Positions 14,738 through 23,934 of a DNA stretch of 28,705 bases are shown one piece after another (within the stretch, counting starts at the first letter, position 1; the number at the start of each line of letters is the position of its first letter). The notes under the pieces were generated by a model that was given only the letters and a program-made list of their open reading frames with translations, searched no databases and was not told the origin of the DNA. The translations under genes and the position numbers were made by a program. This stretch comes from a virus: IMG/VR virus record IMGVR_UViG_3300030107_000708, positions 1 through 28,705 of that record, one strand, 5' to 3'.

Positions 14738-15208
14738 ATGTTACAACCAATTAAAGGATCATATTACAGAAAGTTTCAACCCCAATCATATGCAGAGAAT
14801 GACAGTAAGGCTAAGACAACAATAACAAGTTACTTAAAAAGTCATGGGCATACTATCCTTGATACTGAGGAGGACTTTTCTTTTGACATAAAGAGTGAGA
14901 AGAATGGTGGTATGTATTACTCTGAAGTAGAAATGAAGAACCAGTGGACAGGTGATTGGAATCCTAAATGGAAAGAGATACGTATACCTTACAGAAAATA
15001 CAGACTTATAAACAAGTATAAAAAAGTAGAGGGTGACAATACTTATTGTAACTTTTACGTCATACGTAGTGACTGTAAGCAAGCATGGAGAATCAAGGAC
15101 TTTCAACTTAATGAAGATTGTGCAAAGGAAATATGGTTAGCCAACGCTAGACGGTATGAATACTTCTTTCATATTCCTTATGGTGAGGCAGAACTTATAG
15201 AGGTGTAG
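14738..15208 (+). CDS. Putative PD-(D/E)XK-type nuclease-fold protein
   Basis: A 156-residue basic protein. After a helical start, Asp50 (FSFDIKSEK) and Glu65-Met-Lys67 (SEVEMKNQW) fall at the spacing of a PD-(D/E)XK core, followed by strands (NTYCNFYVIRSDC) and an aromatic C-terminus. It is preceded by a strong AAGGAG site. With the genes at 10738 and 11585 it would be the third protein of this fold in 4.5 kb. The family is common in marine phages but its role is not known to me; the nuclease call rests on motif spacing only. Confidence 0.55.
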   Translation: MLQPIKGSYYRKFQPQSYAENDSKAKTTITSYLKSHGHTILDTEEDFSFDIKSEKNGGMYYSEVEMKNQWTGDWNPKWKEIRIPYRKYRLINKYKKVEGDNTYCNFYVIRSDCKQAWRIKDFQLNEDCAKEIWLANARRYEYFFHIPYGEAELIEV

Positions 15209-15221
15209 AAGGAAAATTTAA

Positions 15222-15503
15222 ATGGTAAAAAATGTAAAAGAAATATTAGAAGAAGAATTTGAAATTGCTGAACTATTTGATGATGTAGAGGACTGTGTAA
15301 ATAGTCCACCTCATTATGGTCAAGGTAGAATAGAGTGTATAGAATATATAAAAGATTTTTTGTCAGATGATGAATACACTGGCTACCTTCGGGGCAACAT
15401 AGCTAAGTACCTTCACCGTTGGAGGTATAAGAATGGGGTAGAAGATTTAAAGAAAGCTCAATGGTATCTTGAGGCTTTAGTACAACAGCAGTCTAGGAAA
15501 TAA
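15222..15503 (+). CDS. DUF3310 family protein (T7 gp1.7-like domain)
   Basis: A 93-residue protein whose residues 27-88 are a clear DUF3310 domain: VNSPPHYGQGRIECIEYIKD, then GNIAKYLHRWRYKNG, then DLKKAQWYLEAL. The same domain occurs in T7 gp1.7, reported as a nucleotide kinase, so this protein may help nucleotide metabolism next to NrdJ and MazG. The first 26 residues are acidic and variable. GAAGGA precedes the ATG. Confidence 0.85.
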   Translation: MVKNVKEILEEEFEIAELFDDVEDCVNSPPHYGQGRIECIEYIKDFLSDDEYTGYLRGNIAKYLHRWRYKNGVEDLKKAQWYLEALVQQQSRK

Positions 15504-15504
15504 A

Positions 15505-15714
15505 ATGAAGGTTATAAAAAAGAAAACCCTCGAGCAGGAAGCACAAGAGTTTCGTAAATTAAAAATTGTTGAAGAGCCACCTATGTCAGCTCGTATATAT
15601 CTAGCAGGTCAAGCACTGTCAGGATTGCTTGCTGCTAGTCGTGGTGGTTATGTTAGACTTGATGAGGTAAAGAGAGAAGCCTACGAGTGGGCAGATAGGA
15701 TGTTAGAGGATTAG
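15505..15714 (+). CDS. 69-residue basic helical protein, unknown
   Basis: Begins MKVIKKKTLEQEAQEFRKLK. It is charged and mostly helical, ending in EWADRMLED. It starts one base after the DUF3310 gene stop. Its TAG (15712-15714) overlaps the TAA of the opposing 1146-codon gene (15711-15713 on the minus strand), so it is the last plus-strand gene and the two blocks meet tail to tail. Function unknown. Confidence 0.6.
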   Translation: MKVIKKKTLEQEAQEFRKLKIVEEPPMSARIYLAGQALSGLLAASRGGYVRLDEVKREAYEWADRMLED

Positions 15715-18700
15715 TTAGTTGCTCTTTTCTTGAGGTATTTCTCGTACTCTAGGTATGCCTCAAGAGTATCTAGCTGCTCATCTGTAAGATCTTTAAACTG
15801 GAGTTTTTCTCCTGTCTGTTCTTGCATCATAGCAAGACCTCTGTCAATCTTAGCCCAGTTGTATTTAGTACCTATATCTATCATCTTGGCTAAAATTATA
15901 TCGTCAGTTTCATATATACCACGTTCCATAAATGTTAGTGTGGTTGCCCTAGCATCTCTAAACATATTATTTACTAAGTTTGTTCTCCACTCTAATGTAG
16001 GTATTATTTTACGAGAACCTTTAGCTTCTCTAAATTTAGGACTTCTTAGTAGTTCAGACGACATGTGTTCTACAACTTCATGGAATAGTTGATTGTATCT
16101 GTTATCTGCTTGAGCACTTTTAGTTCTTAGGTTAGCCAAGTAAGTTGGTCTACCAATAATACTTAACACCTTCTTGGTGTCAGTCATTTCAACTTCTCTG
16201 TAGCCAAGTTGTTTAGCTGCATCTAAAGTTATCTTACCAGTAGCAGCATTAAACTTTTCTTCAGATATATCTTCACCACTTACCACAGCAATAATCTGAT
16301 CCATATAACGGAGTGAATTATTTAATGTTTCACTACCCTCTTTTCTATTGACCATCTTGTAGTCATTACCTCTGGCTAAACCAATAGCAGTATTAACAGG
16401 ATCTAAGAATCTAGTTGACCCCGATACAGCCTGAGAAAAGATCTTACCCCAAGGTTTAACAAATGATTCTCTAGCTCTACTACCTGCTGAAGTTTCCCAA
16501 TCTGTTGCAGCTACAACGACAGTATCACCTAGACCATCAGTTATCTGATTAAGCTGTCTTGTAAGTTGTCCCGGTCCAAGCACCTCTATAATCTGAGCTA
16601 TTTCTTCTCGTGGTGGTGTCGTTCCATCAAGAGCATAGGAAAGAAGTCGACCTAAACCTTTAGCATGAGATATTGGAAAGTCATATTTTATATCTTTAAC
16701 ACCACCAGTTTTACCATCAATAGATTCATTCCAAGCTAAACCAAGTTCTTTATTTAACATTTCATTTTGAGCTAGTCCATATATAGCTGCTAGACCTACT
16801 GCACCACGAACAGTATTTTCTCTGATACCTCTTTGAGTTCCAGTCTTTATACCTGCTATTTGTAGAGCAGCAGTAATACCTGTTCCATCAGACATAAGAG
16901 CTACGGTGTTGTTAAAAAATCTACCAAAAGGTATTAACAAACCGAGACCTGCAACATCTCTAGCCTCTTCTATAATCTTAGGTACAAACCCTGCATCTTT
17001 ATACGACAGGGAAAAGGTAGCTTTCTGTGTTTCGTATACTGATTTGTTTAGTATATCCATATACTCTTTACTTGCTATGAGTTTAGCAGCGTTGGGATCA
17101 TTAAAAAATTCATTAAAGTTTTTATTAAAACCTATTCTTAATCCTTTGTCTAGTTGATATATAAACTCCTGAGATTTTGTAAGTATATCTTGACCATGTA
17201 CAAAGTTTATTGTTTGTAGTATATCAATACCTTTATCAACTTGTAAACCCATCATGCTTTTAGAGTAATCTATTTCACCACCAAAAGCTTTCTTTAAAGC
17301 ATCATCAACTTCGATACCACCATTCATAGCAAATGTAAGTTGTCTTAGTGCATCAGGATTTTTATTTGCAATGGACATGTATGCATCGTAAGTCATACCT
17401 GTGTCCATAAGATTTGTTAATCTTTGTTTTTGTGCTAAACTTAACTGCCTAAAAATACGTAAAGACTCTGCAGCATTCTTACCATCACCTAACATTTTAT
17501 TTAAACCTGCTTGACCTAAGTAAGTTAAAGCAAGTGCTGCATCAGTAACTGTATTTATACCCATAGCAGAACCGTAACCTACTAGGTTAAGATAAGATGT
17601 GCTAGGAGCTGTAACAAGTAAACGAATAACTTTACGTTGTGCATCTACTACAGTTTGATTTACTTTACCTAACCAACTAACTTTCTTAGTATCTTTAAGA
17701 TCTAGTTTGTTGTCTATGTTAAGTAGTGCTGCAGCAGCATCTGATATAGATACTCCCTCAGCTTGTGTTCTTGATATGCCTAACCTTTTTGCAAACTGAC
17801 TTGCAGCATTCATTAAGCGACCTTGATCACTCATCTTTTTTGCAAAGATGTCTGCAAAATTTTCCATGTTTATTTTTCTTTTACCTGCTTTATCACCAAG
17901 ATCTACCATCTTGATACCAGTAGCTTTAGTAAAATCTTTTATAAATTCTTTTGCAACTTTAGGGTCAGTCTTTTTTAATACATCTGCAATATAATTAGAT
18001 ACGCCATCTTCAGGTGTACGTTTTATAAATACATGTCCTTGCTCTGCAAATATTTGAGCCATACCTTTAATGCCAAGATCATCATCACCCATTAAAAATG
18101 TAATAAAGAAATCTGTATCTAAGTCTTGAAGCTCTGCACCACGAAGTGCTTTATCTCTTAATGTCTCTGTAAAAGGTGTATCTTCTTGTACAATTTTTAG
18201 TGCTTCTCTTGGATCAAATTTCTTTGGTACTTCTACATCTATATCTGGCTGTGCCAGTGCATTTTTATTTTTCTGTAGTGCAACTGTGCCAAATCTTACA
18301 CCCCCAATAATCATAGTTCCTACACCTGCAAGACCTAGATTAATTTTATCTATCTCTTCTTGTACACCAGTTCTTACAAGACCTTTTTCATAGGCATAAG
18401 CAGAACCTACATTGACTGCCATTTCAACAGCCATGTTTGCAGTTATCTCTTTTGCATTAGACTTAAGTCTGTTCTTAATTGTATCGGGGATTTTATCTCT
18501 AGCTTCTTTTTTAGCAACTGCTTTAGTTGCATTATCTTTAGAAACTTTTTTAAATGTTTCAGTAAACACTTTATTAGCTGCTTTTTCTGCAGCTTCTGCG
18601 GCAACACCTTGTTGCAGTTGCCTTCTGTAACTGGCTATAGCAGCTCTCTGTGCTAGTTTAGCAGCAGCTTTACTACCAGTACCAGTAAATAATTTACCTA

Positions 18701-19151
18701 TGCCAAAGCCAACTAGGTTAACTGGATCAGCTAGTGTAGTTCTTGCGTAGTCTCCTACAGCTTCTAGTTTTTCTCCTGCAGTGGTCTCTCCACTAAAGAC
18801 TCCAGACATGTTTTCAAAAAGCTCGTAGGCTTTACCGACAGTTGCTAGTTCTTCAGAGTCATCTTCAAGACTGTTTAAAAATGCAACCTCACCTACAGTT
18901 CTTACAGAGTTACCACCAGAAAAACCTCTCATGTTATTGAGAAATTTATTTACTATCTCTTCTCTGTCGTCACCACGAAACTCATCTACACCAAACCTAG
19001 TTTCCATGTAGTCTCTAACTGTACCAAAGTATCTATCATCAACTAAATCGTTTTGAGAATACGTACCAAACTCTATTGGTTCAGGTTGTTGAACTATATT
19101 TTGTTTTTCCGACACAGGTGTGCCAGACAGATAGTTATCAAATGCACCCAT
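15711..19151 (-). CDS. Large putative internal virion / DNA ejection protein
   Basis: A 1146-residue protein, the last gene of the minus-strand block. It is mostly helical, with Ala/Lys-rich stretches near 160-230 and several hydrophobic segments (around GLAGVGTMIIGGV, GYGSAMGINTVTDAALALTYLG and GLGLLIPFGRF) that could enter a membrane. Size, last position in the structural block and company of a separate lytic transglycosylase fit the large ejection proteins of podoviruses (T7 gp16 role). Unlike T7 gp16, it shows no transglycosylase motif at its start. AGGAAG precedes the ATG, one base after the upstream stop. The role is inferred from context, not from a recognised domain. Confidence 0.65.
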   Translation of the reverse strand: MGAFDNYLSGTPVSEKQNIVQQPEPIEFGTYSQNDLVDDRYFGTVRDYMETRFGVDEFRGDDREEIVNKFLNNMRGFSGGNSVRTVGEVAFLNSLEDDSEELATVGKAYELFENMSGVFSGETTAGEKLEAVGDYARTTLADPVNLVGFGIGKLFTGTGSKAAAKLAQRAAIASYRRQLQQGVAAEAAEKAANKVFTETFKKVSKDNATKAVAKKEARDKIPDTIKNRLKSNAKEITANMAVEMAVNVGSAYAYEKGLVRTGVQEEIDKINLGLAGVGTMIIGGVRFGTVALQKNKNALAQPDIDVEVPKKFDPREALKIVQEDTPFTETLRDKALRGAELQDLDTDFFITFLMGDDDLGIKGMAQIFAEQGHVFIKRTPEDGVSNYIADVLKKTDPKVAKEFIKDFTKATGIKMVDLGDKAGKRKINMENFADIFAKKMSDQGRLMNAASQFAKRLGISRTQAEGVSISDAAAALLNIDNKLDLKDTKKVSWLGKVNQTVVDAQRKVIRLLVTAPSTSYLNLVGYGSAMGINTVTDAALALTYLGQAGLNKMLGDGKNAAESLRIFRQLSLAQKQRLTNLMDTGMTYDAYMSIANKNPDALRQLTFAMNGGIEVDDALKKAFGGEIDYSKSMMGLQVDKGIDILQTINFVHGQDILTKSQEFIYQLDKGLRIGFNKNFNEFFNDPNAAKLIASKEYMDILNKSVYETQKATFSLSYKDAGFVPKIIEEARDVAGLGLLIPFGRFFNNTVALMSDGTGITAALQIAGIKTGTQRGIRENTVRGAVGLAAIYGLAQNEMLNKELGLAWNESIDGKTGGVKDIKYDFPISHAKGLGRLLSYALDGTTPPREEIAQIIEVLGPGQLTRQLNQITDGLGDTVVVAATDWETSAGSRARESFVKPWGKIFSQAVSGSTRFLDPVNTAIGLARGNDYKMVNRKEGSETLNNSLRYMDQIIAVVSGEDISEEKFNAATGKITLDAAKQLGYREVEMTDTKKVLSIIGRPTYLANLRTKSAQADNRYNQLFHEVVEHMSSELLRSPKFREAKGSRKIIPTLEWRTNLVNNMFRDARATTLTFMERGIYETDDIILAKMIDIGTKYNWAKIDRGLAMMQEQTGEKLQFKDLTDEQLDTLEAYLEYEKYLKKRATN

Positions 19152-19152
19152 G

Positions 19153-20091
19153 TTAACTTCCTAAAATATATTCTGCAGCACCTTGTCCATACTGTTGATT
19201 AAATGCTTCGATAGCTTGAGGATCATCCCTGTTTTCTTTTAGTTTTTGTATATGTGAACTAGGTATAGCATAAGGGGATAGATTTGGAGCTAGGCCGGGT
19301 TGAAATAATATTCCCGGACTCTGTCTTAATTCATATAAAACTATTGGTCCAAACATATCACGTAATGGTGTTGGATCGCTGTCATAATTACTAATTGCAC
19401 CACTTAACTTTACTTTTTCAGGTGTTTCTGCATCAGGAAACTGACTTAGTTGATTATTAGCATATGCAAGTATTGCATCATCAAACTGATCTACCTGCTC
19501 GTTAATCATAGCAGGAGTTAGTTTAGCAGTATAGCCGGGAGCTATGTCAACACCAACAGTTGGCTTAACAACATCAGGTAAAGCACCTATTCTACTCATT
19601 ACTGAGGAGAAGTATTCATCTTCTAGTAACTTGTCAGGATCTCTAAGAAGTATGTCGTATATATCTCTACCTTCTTTGTAAGACTTCATCCAACTTTCAT
19701 CACCATAGTTTTCAGCTATAAGAGTTATGTTGTCCATTAACTCTTGACCAGTTGGCATAGTACCTGTTGCAGATTTTCTATCTTCTAATGCTTTATACAC
19801 TGTATCTACAGCATAAGGAGATGCTGCAAGTTTTGCAAGATAATCATTAGCACCTTCAACATTACCTAAAGCTCTTTTAATTGAAGATAGTTTTGCAGTA
19901 TCAACAGATATAAGACTGCCACGATCACCAAGAAAGTCTGAAACACTTTTAACTCTACGAAGCATTTTACCTTCTTTAAACTCTTCGTCAAGTCTGTCTT
20001 GTTGTTTTCTTCTATATTCTCTATCTTCTTTTCGTTCTTCAGCTTCTTTAAAAGCTGCATAACCTTGTTGTATACCTACCCAATTTACCAT
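19153..20091 (-). CDS. Putative virion-associated protein, unknown
   Basis: A 312-residue protein. Residues 10-50 are a highly charged coiled coil (FKEAEERKEDREYRRKQQ), followed by mixed helical regions and a Pro-rich stretch (PGILFQPGLAPNLSPYAIPSS). A strong GGGAGG site lies in the end of the upstream gene and the start overlaps that stop by one base (TAATG). Position between the transglycosylase and the ejection protein suggests a virion or assembly part. No domain is recognised. Confidence 0.6.
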   Translation of the reverse strand: MVNWVGIQQGYAAFKEAEERKEDREYRRKQQDRLDEEFKEGKMLRRVKSVSDFLGDRGSLISVDTAKLSSIKRALGNVEGANDYLAKLAASPYAVDTVYKALEDRKSATGTMPTGQELMDNITLIAENYGDESWMKSYKEGRDIYDILLRDPDKLLEDEYFSSVMSRIGALPDVVKPTVGVDIAPGYTAKLTPAMINEQVDQFDDAILAYANNQLSQFPDAETPEKVKLSGAISNYDSDPTPLRDMFGPIVLYELRQSPGILFQPGLAPNLSPYAIPSSHIQKLKENRDDPQAIEAFNQQYGQGAAEYILGS

Positions 20092-20618
20092 TATAAAACC
20101 TCCCTTGCCATAAGACCTCTAGGTTTTTCTTCTTGCATTTCAGGCTCCTCCATAGGCATTTGTTCTTGCATAGGTTCTTCTTCTATAGGAGATAGGTCTA
20201 TATCTTTATCTTTGTCGTCTATATCTTTTAAAATTTTTCTAGCTTCTTGTTCTCTTACCTGATAGTTTAAATCATCCATATTTACTTTAGTGTCTGATAA
20301 ACCTTCTTTATATTCTATACCGGCTGCATCTGCTGTACCTGTCAAGTACTCATGTATAATTGGAGCTATAATTAACGATGTATCTATAGTATGTATACCA
20401 TCAGCAACAGCACCTCGAAGTATACCTTCAGTTAAAGTTACAACATCTAATCCAAGTTCAAGTAATCCTAATGCTGCTTTAGTTTTTTCAGGATCACCTA
20501 GCTTGTCCATGTGCCACATTAATGCATCTTCTGGATCTGCATATTCTGGTGGATTTTCCCAAGGATAATTTTTAGGTTCAGTTGTTAGAGACTGTCCCGG
20601 AATTGGTGCGTTGAACAT
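20091..20618 (-). CDS. Hypothetical structural-block protein with acidic Met/Pro/Glu-rich tail
   Basis: A 175-residue acidic protein starting MFNAPIPGQSLTTEPKNYPW. The central part (about 60-110) is hydrophobic and Gly-rich and might touch a membrane. The C-terminal 45 residues are low complexity (DIDDKDKDIDLSP, then EEPMQEQMPMEEPEMQEE) and probably disordered. Both ends overlap neighbours by one base, so it is tightly coupled to the transglycosylase gene upstream and the coiled-coil gene downstream. Function unknown. Confidence 0.55.
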   Translation of the reverse strand: MFNAPIPGQSLTTEPKNYPWENPPEYADPEDALMWHMDKLGDPEKTKAALGLLELGLDVVTLTEGILRGAVADGIHTIDTSLIIAPIIHEYLTGTADAAGIEYKEGLSDTKVNMDDLNYQVREQEARKILKDIDDKDKDIDLSPIEEEPMQEQMPMEEPEMQEEKPRGLMAREVL

Positions 20619-21424
20619 TACTCAATCCTTCCATAATAATTCTCAATACTTCTTTTTGTTATATCACCACCGCCTCTAGGTCTCCATCCGGGATTCATTT
20701 TCCACTCTTTACTATTCTTTTTGTATACAACTGTGTCAGGACTAGCATTTCTAAAAGCAGGAGCAGCTTGAATTATACCTAATCCATAACTACCATCATA
20801 ACCCCAACGTTTTAAATATAATCCGTATACGGAGAGTTGTTCTGCAGGTTCCATGCTTAAAATTTCATCAGGTGTAAAACCTAGTTCTGCTAGAGGCCCT
20901 TCCAGCATTTGAAACATACCTACTGCACCTGCCTTACTAACTGCTGTTTTATCACCTTTAGATTCACCTTCAATAATTTTAAAAACTTCGTGTTCAGTAA
21001 CACCCGGAAAATTTTTTTTAAGTTTTTCTAGGTTTGCTAAAAATGCAGGATCAGATTTAAACTTGTCAGGCATTTTTGGATCTTTTAATCTAGATACTAC
21101 TTGTTCATAAGTCTTTGGTCTTAGAGATGTTTCTGTGTTAGCTTCCTTTAAAGCATCTTGTATCTGTTCTTTTAAACTTCTATTAGAAGCTTGTAACTTA
21201 TTAAAAAACTCAGTCATAAAATCTAATTCAGAGTCTGATTCTTTTTCTCTACTTGGTATAAGAGATTTTTTACCAATACCTTGACCAGTAAGTAAAGCTG
21301 TATCTACCTCGTTATCAACAAACTTGCGTTCTCTCTTACCACCGAGACCTTTTTGTTGTAATCTGAGACCCCCTTGTTCTCTAGCTGATAGTAAAAGTTT
21401 TTCATAAGCTGGTTCTTTTGACAT
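20618..21424 (-). CDS. Lytic transglycosylase (SLT domain), virion-associated
   Basis: A 268-residue protein. The C-terminal half is a Slt-type domain: catalytic Glu154 in IIEGESKGDKTA, followed by VSKAGAVGMFQM (162-173), and a later helix region ending GYGRIE-like (NYYGRIE). It cleaves the glycan strands of peptidoglycan without hydrolysis. The N-terminal 130 residues are basic and helical, with no signal peptide, so it is more likely carried in the particle to open the wall during DNA entry than a secreted lysis enzyme. In T7 this domain is fused to gp16; here it is a separate gene three genes ahead of the large protein. AAAGG precedes the ATG. Confidence 0.85.
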   Translation of the reverse strand: MSKEPAYEKLLLSAREQGGLRLQQKGLGGKRERKFVDNEVDTALLTGQGIGKKSLIPSREKESDSELDFMTEFFNKLQASNRSLKEQIQDALKEANTETSLRPKTYEQVVSRLKDPKMPDKFKSDPAFLANLEKLKKNFPGVTEHEVFKIIEGESKGDKTAVSKAGAVGMFQMLEGPLAELGFTPDEILSMEPAEQLSVYGLYLKRWGYDGSYGLGIIQAAPAFRNASPDTVVYKKNSKEWKMNPGWRPRGGGDITKRSIENYYGRIE

Positions 21425-21440
21425 ATTAATTGTACCTTTT

Positions 21441-23435
21441 TTAAAGACCGAGAACTATTTGAGTTAATAATGACCACTTAGCTGCACTCTGTGCATCATC
21501 TCTAGCAATAGCATACTCATCATATTTTTTGTCGGCTAATATTAATTCCAATGCTCTTTCTTTTGCATCTTCAGAAGACTTAAATACAAAGTCCATCATG
21601 TCACGTTCACGTTGCCACAACTGGTCTATTGCTGTTGTAGTAAGTTGGTTAGCTACCCTAGCAGTTTCCATGTTAGTTGCATTCTGTGCAGCAGTATTTA
21701 TTGTTTCAATATTTTGTCTCCACTGAGCATTTGCCTGAGCAATAACTAATTTATTTTGATTATTAAACTGGTCACGTTGGTTTTGAACTCCTGCATTAAA
21801 TTGAGATATTGCAGTTTCTTGACCTGCGTTAAACTGTGCTATAGCGTTAGTTTGATTTGCATTAAATTGTGATACTTGATTTTTTAAGTTAGCTAAAAAT
21901 TGATTAGTTTGATTTTCACTAGATGCATTAAATTGTTTAGCTGCATTTGTTGCTGCTGTATCAGTAAATATAGACTGAGCAATTTGTTGCGCTTTAAATA
22001 TTTCAGTTTGTTGTCTGTTTGTTAAGTTGGTCAAATCTAACTGTAAGAATGCTTGAGCATTTTGTACAGCAGCTTGTTGTTGGTTACTTAAATTTTGTTG
22101 TTCTAACTGTGCTATAGAGGCTGCTTCGGCCATGACTAAAGCTTGTTTATTAGACAAGTTAGCCATGTTCATACTGTTAGCTAAACGAGAGTTTTCTAAT
22201 GCTACCTGTTGTTCTGCATTAAAGTTTATGTTAGCAATTTCAGATACTCTTGTTGCATTTCTAACTTTAGCTTCAAACTCTTGAGTAAACTCCATTTGTA
22301 AAAAGTTAGCACGCTGTCTTGCCGACTCTATTGCAATCTGTTGTTTGTTACCTGCATCCATCTGTGCAATAGGTAGTGCAGATTCCATAGCTGCTTGTAC
22401 AACAGCCATACCTGCCATAGATGATGCACCTAATCCACGAGCAGCCATCTGTGCTGTAGCTGCTCTCATAGCTCCTGCAGCCCATGAAGGTGTTGCACCA
22501 CCTTGAAAGTCTTGCATAAGTCTGCCTAGTTCACCTGATACAGTAGCTGCTTCTAGTGGCTGCTGACCAAATATATTTCCTATCTGTCTTTGATCTACTG
22601 TAGTGCCACTTATAGTCTGATCTGCAGTCATTTGCATAGGAGCAGGTGCATCTTGTACTTGTGTAGCTTGACCTTGAGCAGCTTGTAAATTACCAACCTG
22701 AGTTTGAGTTGGATCTGCTGTAGCTGCTTGAGCTATAGCTTCTGGAGATAATGAACCCTGCGCTGCTTGTACTCCCTGCATTGCCTGAGTAATTCCCGGT
22801 TGAGCAGTAGCAGCACTTATAGTAGATGCTTGCAAAGCATCGGGTTGATCAGCTTGTGCGGTTGTTCCAACTGTGCTTGCTGTAGCTTGACTGGCTTGTG
22901 CAGGAGCTTGTCCAGTACCTTCAGCAATTTCAGTACCTGTAGCAGTGGCATCTATATCATCTACATCGGCTTTTGTAACATTAGCAGTGGGATCAGATAT
23001 AACATTTTGAATTGTTTCTCTATAACCACTTTGTAATTGTGTTACAGCATCTGTTTGAAGTTGTGACAGCTCTCCTTGAGCTTTAGTAATTTTTTCTTTT
23101 ATCTTTTTTACTCTTTCAAACTTATCAGAGTTAGCTTTCCAATCATTATATGGTTTATTATTTGCAGCTAGCCAAGCTCTAACATCATTAGCAATAGCAT
23201 CTTTATTTCCTAGTGGATATCTTTTTGTAACTGGATTATCTGTGTTAGCATCGCCTCTGCCTATTTGATAAGCTGTACCGTATTCAAATGTTCTGTTATC
23301 AGTTCTATTATAACCCCAACCATATTGAGCAGGTGCAGCTCCGGGATCAGCAACATTACCTAGGGCATTAAGCTCATTTTGTAAATCTATTATTTCTTTT
23401 TGTTTCTTACCAATAGCGTCTACTTCTTCTGCCAT
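21441..23435 (-). CDS. Gln/Ala/Asn-rich helical virion protein with hendecad repeats
   Basis: A 664-residue protein. Residues 1-150 are mixed with Gly and aromatic residues (PAQYGWGYNRTDNRTFEYG). Residues about 150-290 are Ala/Gln/Thr-rich low complexity. From about 320 it is one long helix-forming region with four 22-residue units (starts NFNAEQQ, NLSNKQ, NLSNQQ, NLTNRQQ) and then at least seven 11-residue units (QFNASSENQTN to QANAQWRQNIE). Such 11-residue repeats form straight or right-handed coiled coils, or amphipathic membrane-binding helices. The place next to the transglycosylase fits an ejection or internal core protein. AAGGG precedes the ATG. The exact role is inferred. Confidence 0.65.
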   Translation of the reverse strand: MAEEVDAIGKKQKEIIDLQNELNALGNVADPGAAPAQYGWGYNRTDNRTFEYGTAYQIGRGDANTDNPVTKRYPLGNKDAIANDVRAWLAANNKPYNDWKANSDKFERVKKIKEKITKAQGELSQLQTDAVTQLQSGYRETIQNVISDPTANVTKADVDDIDATATGTEIAEGTGQAPAQASQATASTVGTTAQADQPDALQASTISAATAQPGITQAMQGVQAAQGSLSPEAIAQAATADPTQTQVGNLQAAQGQATQVQDAPAPMQMTADQTISGTTVDQRQIGNIFGQQPLEAATVSGELGRLMQDFQGGATPSWAAGAMRAATAQMAARGLGASSMAGMAVVQAAMESALPIAQMDAGNKQQIAIESARQRANFLQMEFTQEFEAKVRNATRVSEIANINFNAEQQVALENSRLANSMNMANLSNKQALVMAEAASIAQLEQQNLSNQQQAAVQNAQAFLQLDLTNLTNRQQTEIFKAQQIAQSIFTDTAATNAAKQFNASSENQTNQFLANLKNQVSQFNANQTNAIAQFNAGQETAISQFNAGVQNQRDQFNNQNKLVIAQANAQWRQNIETINTAAQNATNMETARVANQLTTTAIDQLWQRERDMMDFVFKSSEDAKERALELILADKKYDEYAIARDDAQSAAKWSLLTQIVLGL
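21705..22226 (-). repeat. Hendecad (11/22-residue) coding repeats
   Basis: Inside the 664-residue protein, four 66-base units (22226 down to 21963) are followed by a 27-base break and seven 33-base units (21935 down to 21705). The unit starts are NFNA, NLSN, NLSN, NLTN, then QFNA or close variants. The repeats are diverged at the DNA level, so they look like old duplications kept for structure. Confidence 0.8.
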
Positions 23436-23473
23436 CTATCAAACCCTTTTTAATATTTTTAAATTCCTTAGTA

Positions 23474-23932
23474 TTACCAAGGCCAATAATCTTTTACGTC
23501 TATCCATCCCATGTGATGTAAGTATGCTGTAGACCCAATACCAGAGGCTGTAATAAGAAAGAAGATTCCTGCTAAGGTTATTGCTAACTCTTGTCTTGCT
23601 ATAGCTTCACGCCTTGCTTCAGCTTCTGCTTGACGTTTTTCTTGTAAAACTTCTTTGCGTATTTTTAAAAGTTCTAACCATTTTGATCTTCCGTAAGTCT
23701 GTGTAATCCATTCTTGTAATTCAGCTTCAGCTTCTGCTGCTTGACGTACTTTAGCCCAACGGTCTAGTGCAATACTATTTGCACTTTTGCTTGATACACC
23801 TTTTTTCTGAAGCGTTTTCTTTGCTTGGTCAGTTGCATCAAAGAACTCACCTATTTGTTTGCTAAGACCAGCTACAGTTTTACCTGCAGCAAGTCCTGTT
23901 TTTAACCCTGCAAGAATTGTTAATGGGTCCAT
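23474..23932 (-). CDS. Small membrane-anchored structural-block protein
   Basis: A 152-residue protein starting MDPLTILAGLKTGLAAGKTVAGL. The start is Gly/Ala-rich, the middle (about 65-115) is a charged helix with Ala/Glu/Arg repeats (RQAEAEARREAIARQE), and residues 114-140 form one membrane segment (LAITLAGIFFLITASGIG), followed by a short aromatic tail ending YWPW. The shape fits a tail-adaptor or lysis-associated membrane protein. No domain is recognised. Confidence 0.6.
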   Translation of the reverse strand: MDPLTILAGLKTGLAAGKTVAGLSKQIGEFFDATDQAKKTLQKKGVSSKSANSIALDRWAKVRQAAEAEAELQEWITQTYGRSKWLELLKIRKEVLQEKRQAEAEARREAIARQELAITLAGIFFLITASGIGSTAYLHHMGWIDVKDYWPW

Positions 23933-23934
23933 GA

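Noticed and set aside
18360-18656. Plus-strand open frames within the 1146-codon gene (also near 15730, 16906)
   Set aside because: Antisense to a long well-supported gene, low-complexity Ser/Cys/Phe-rich products.
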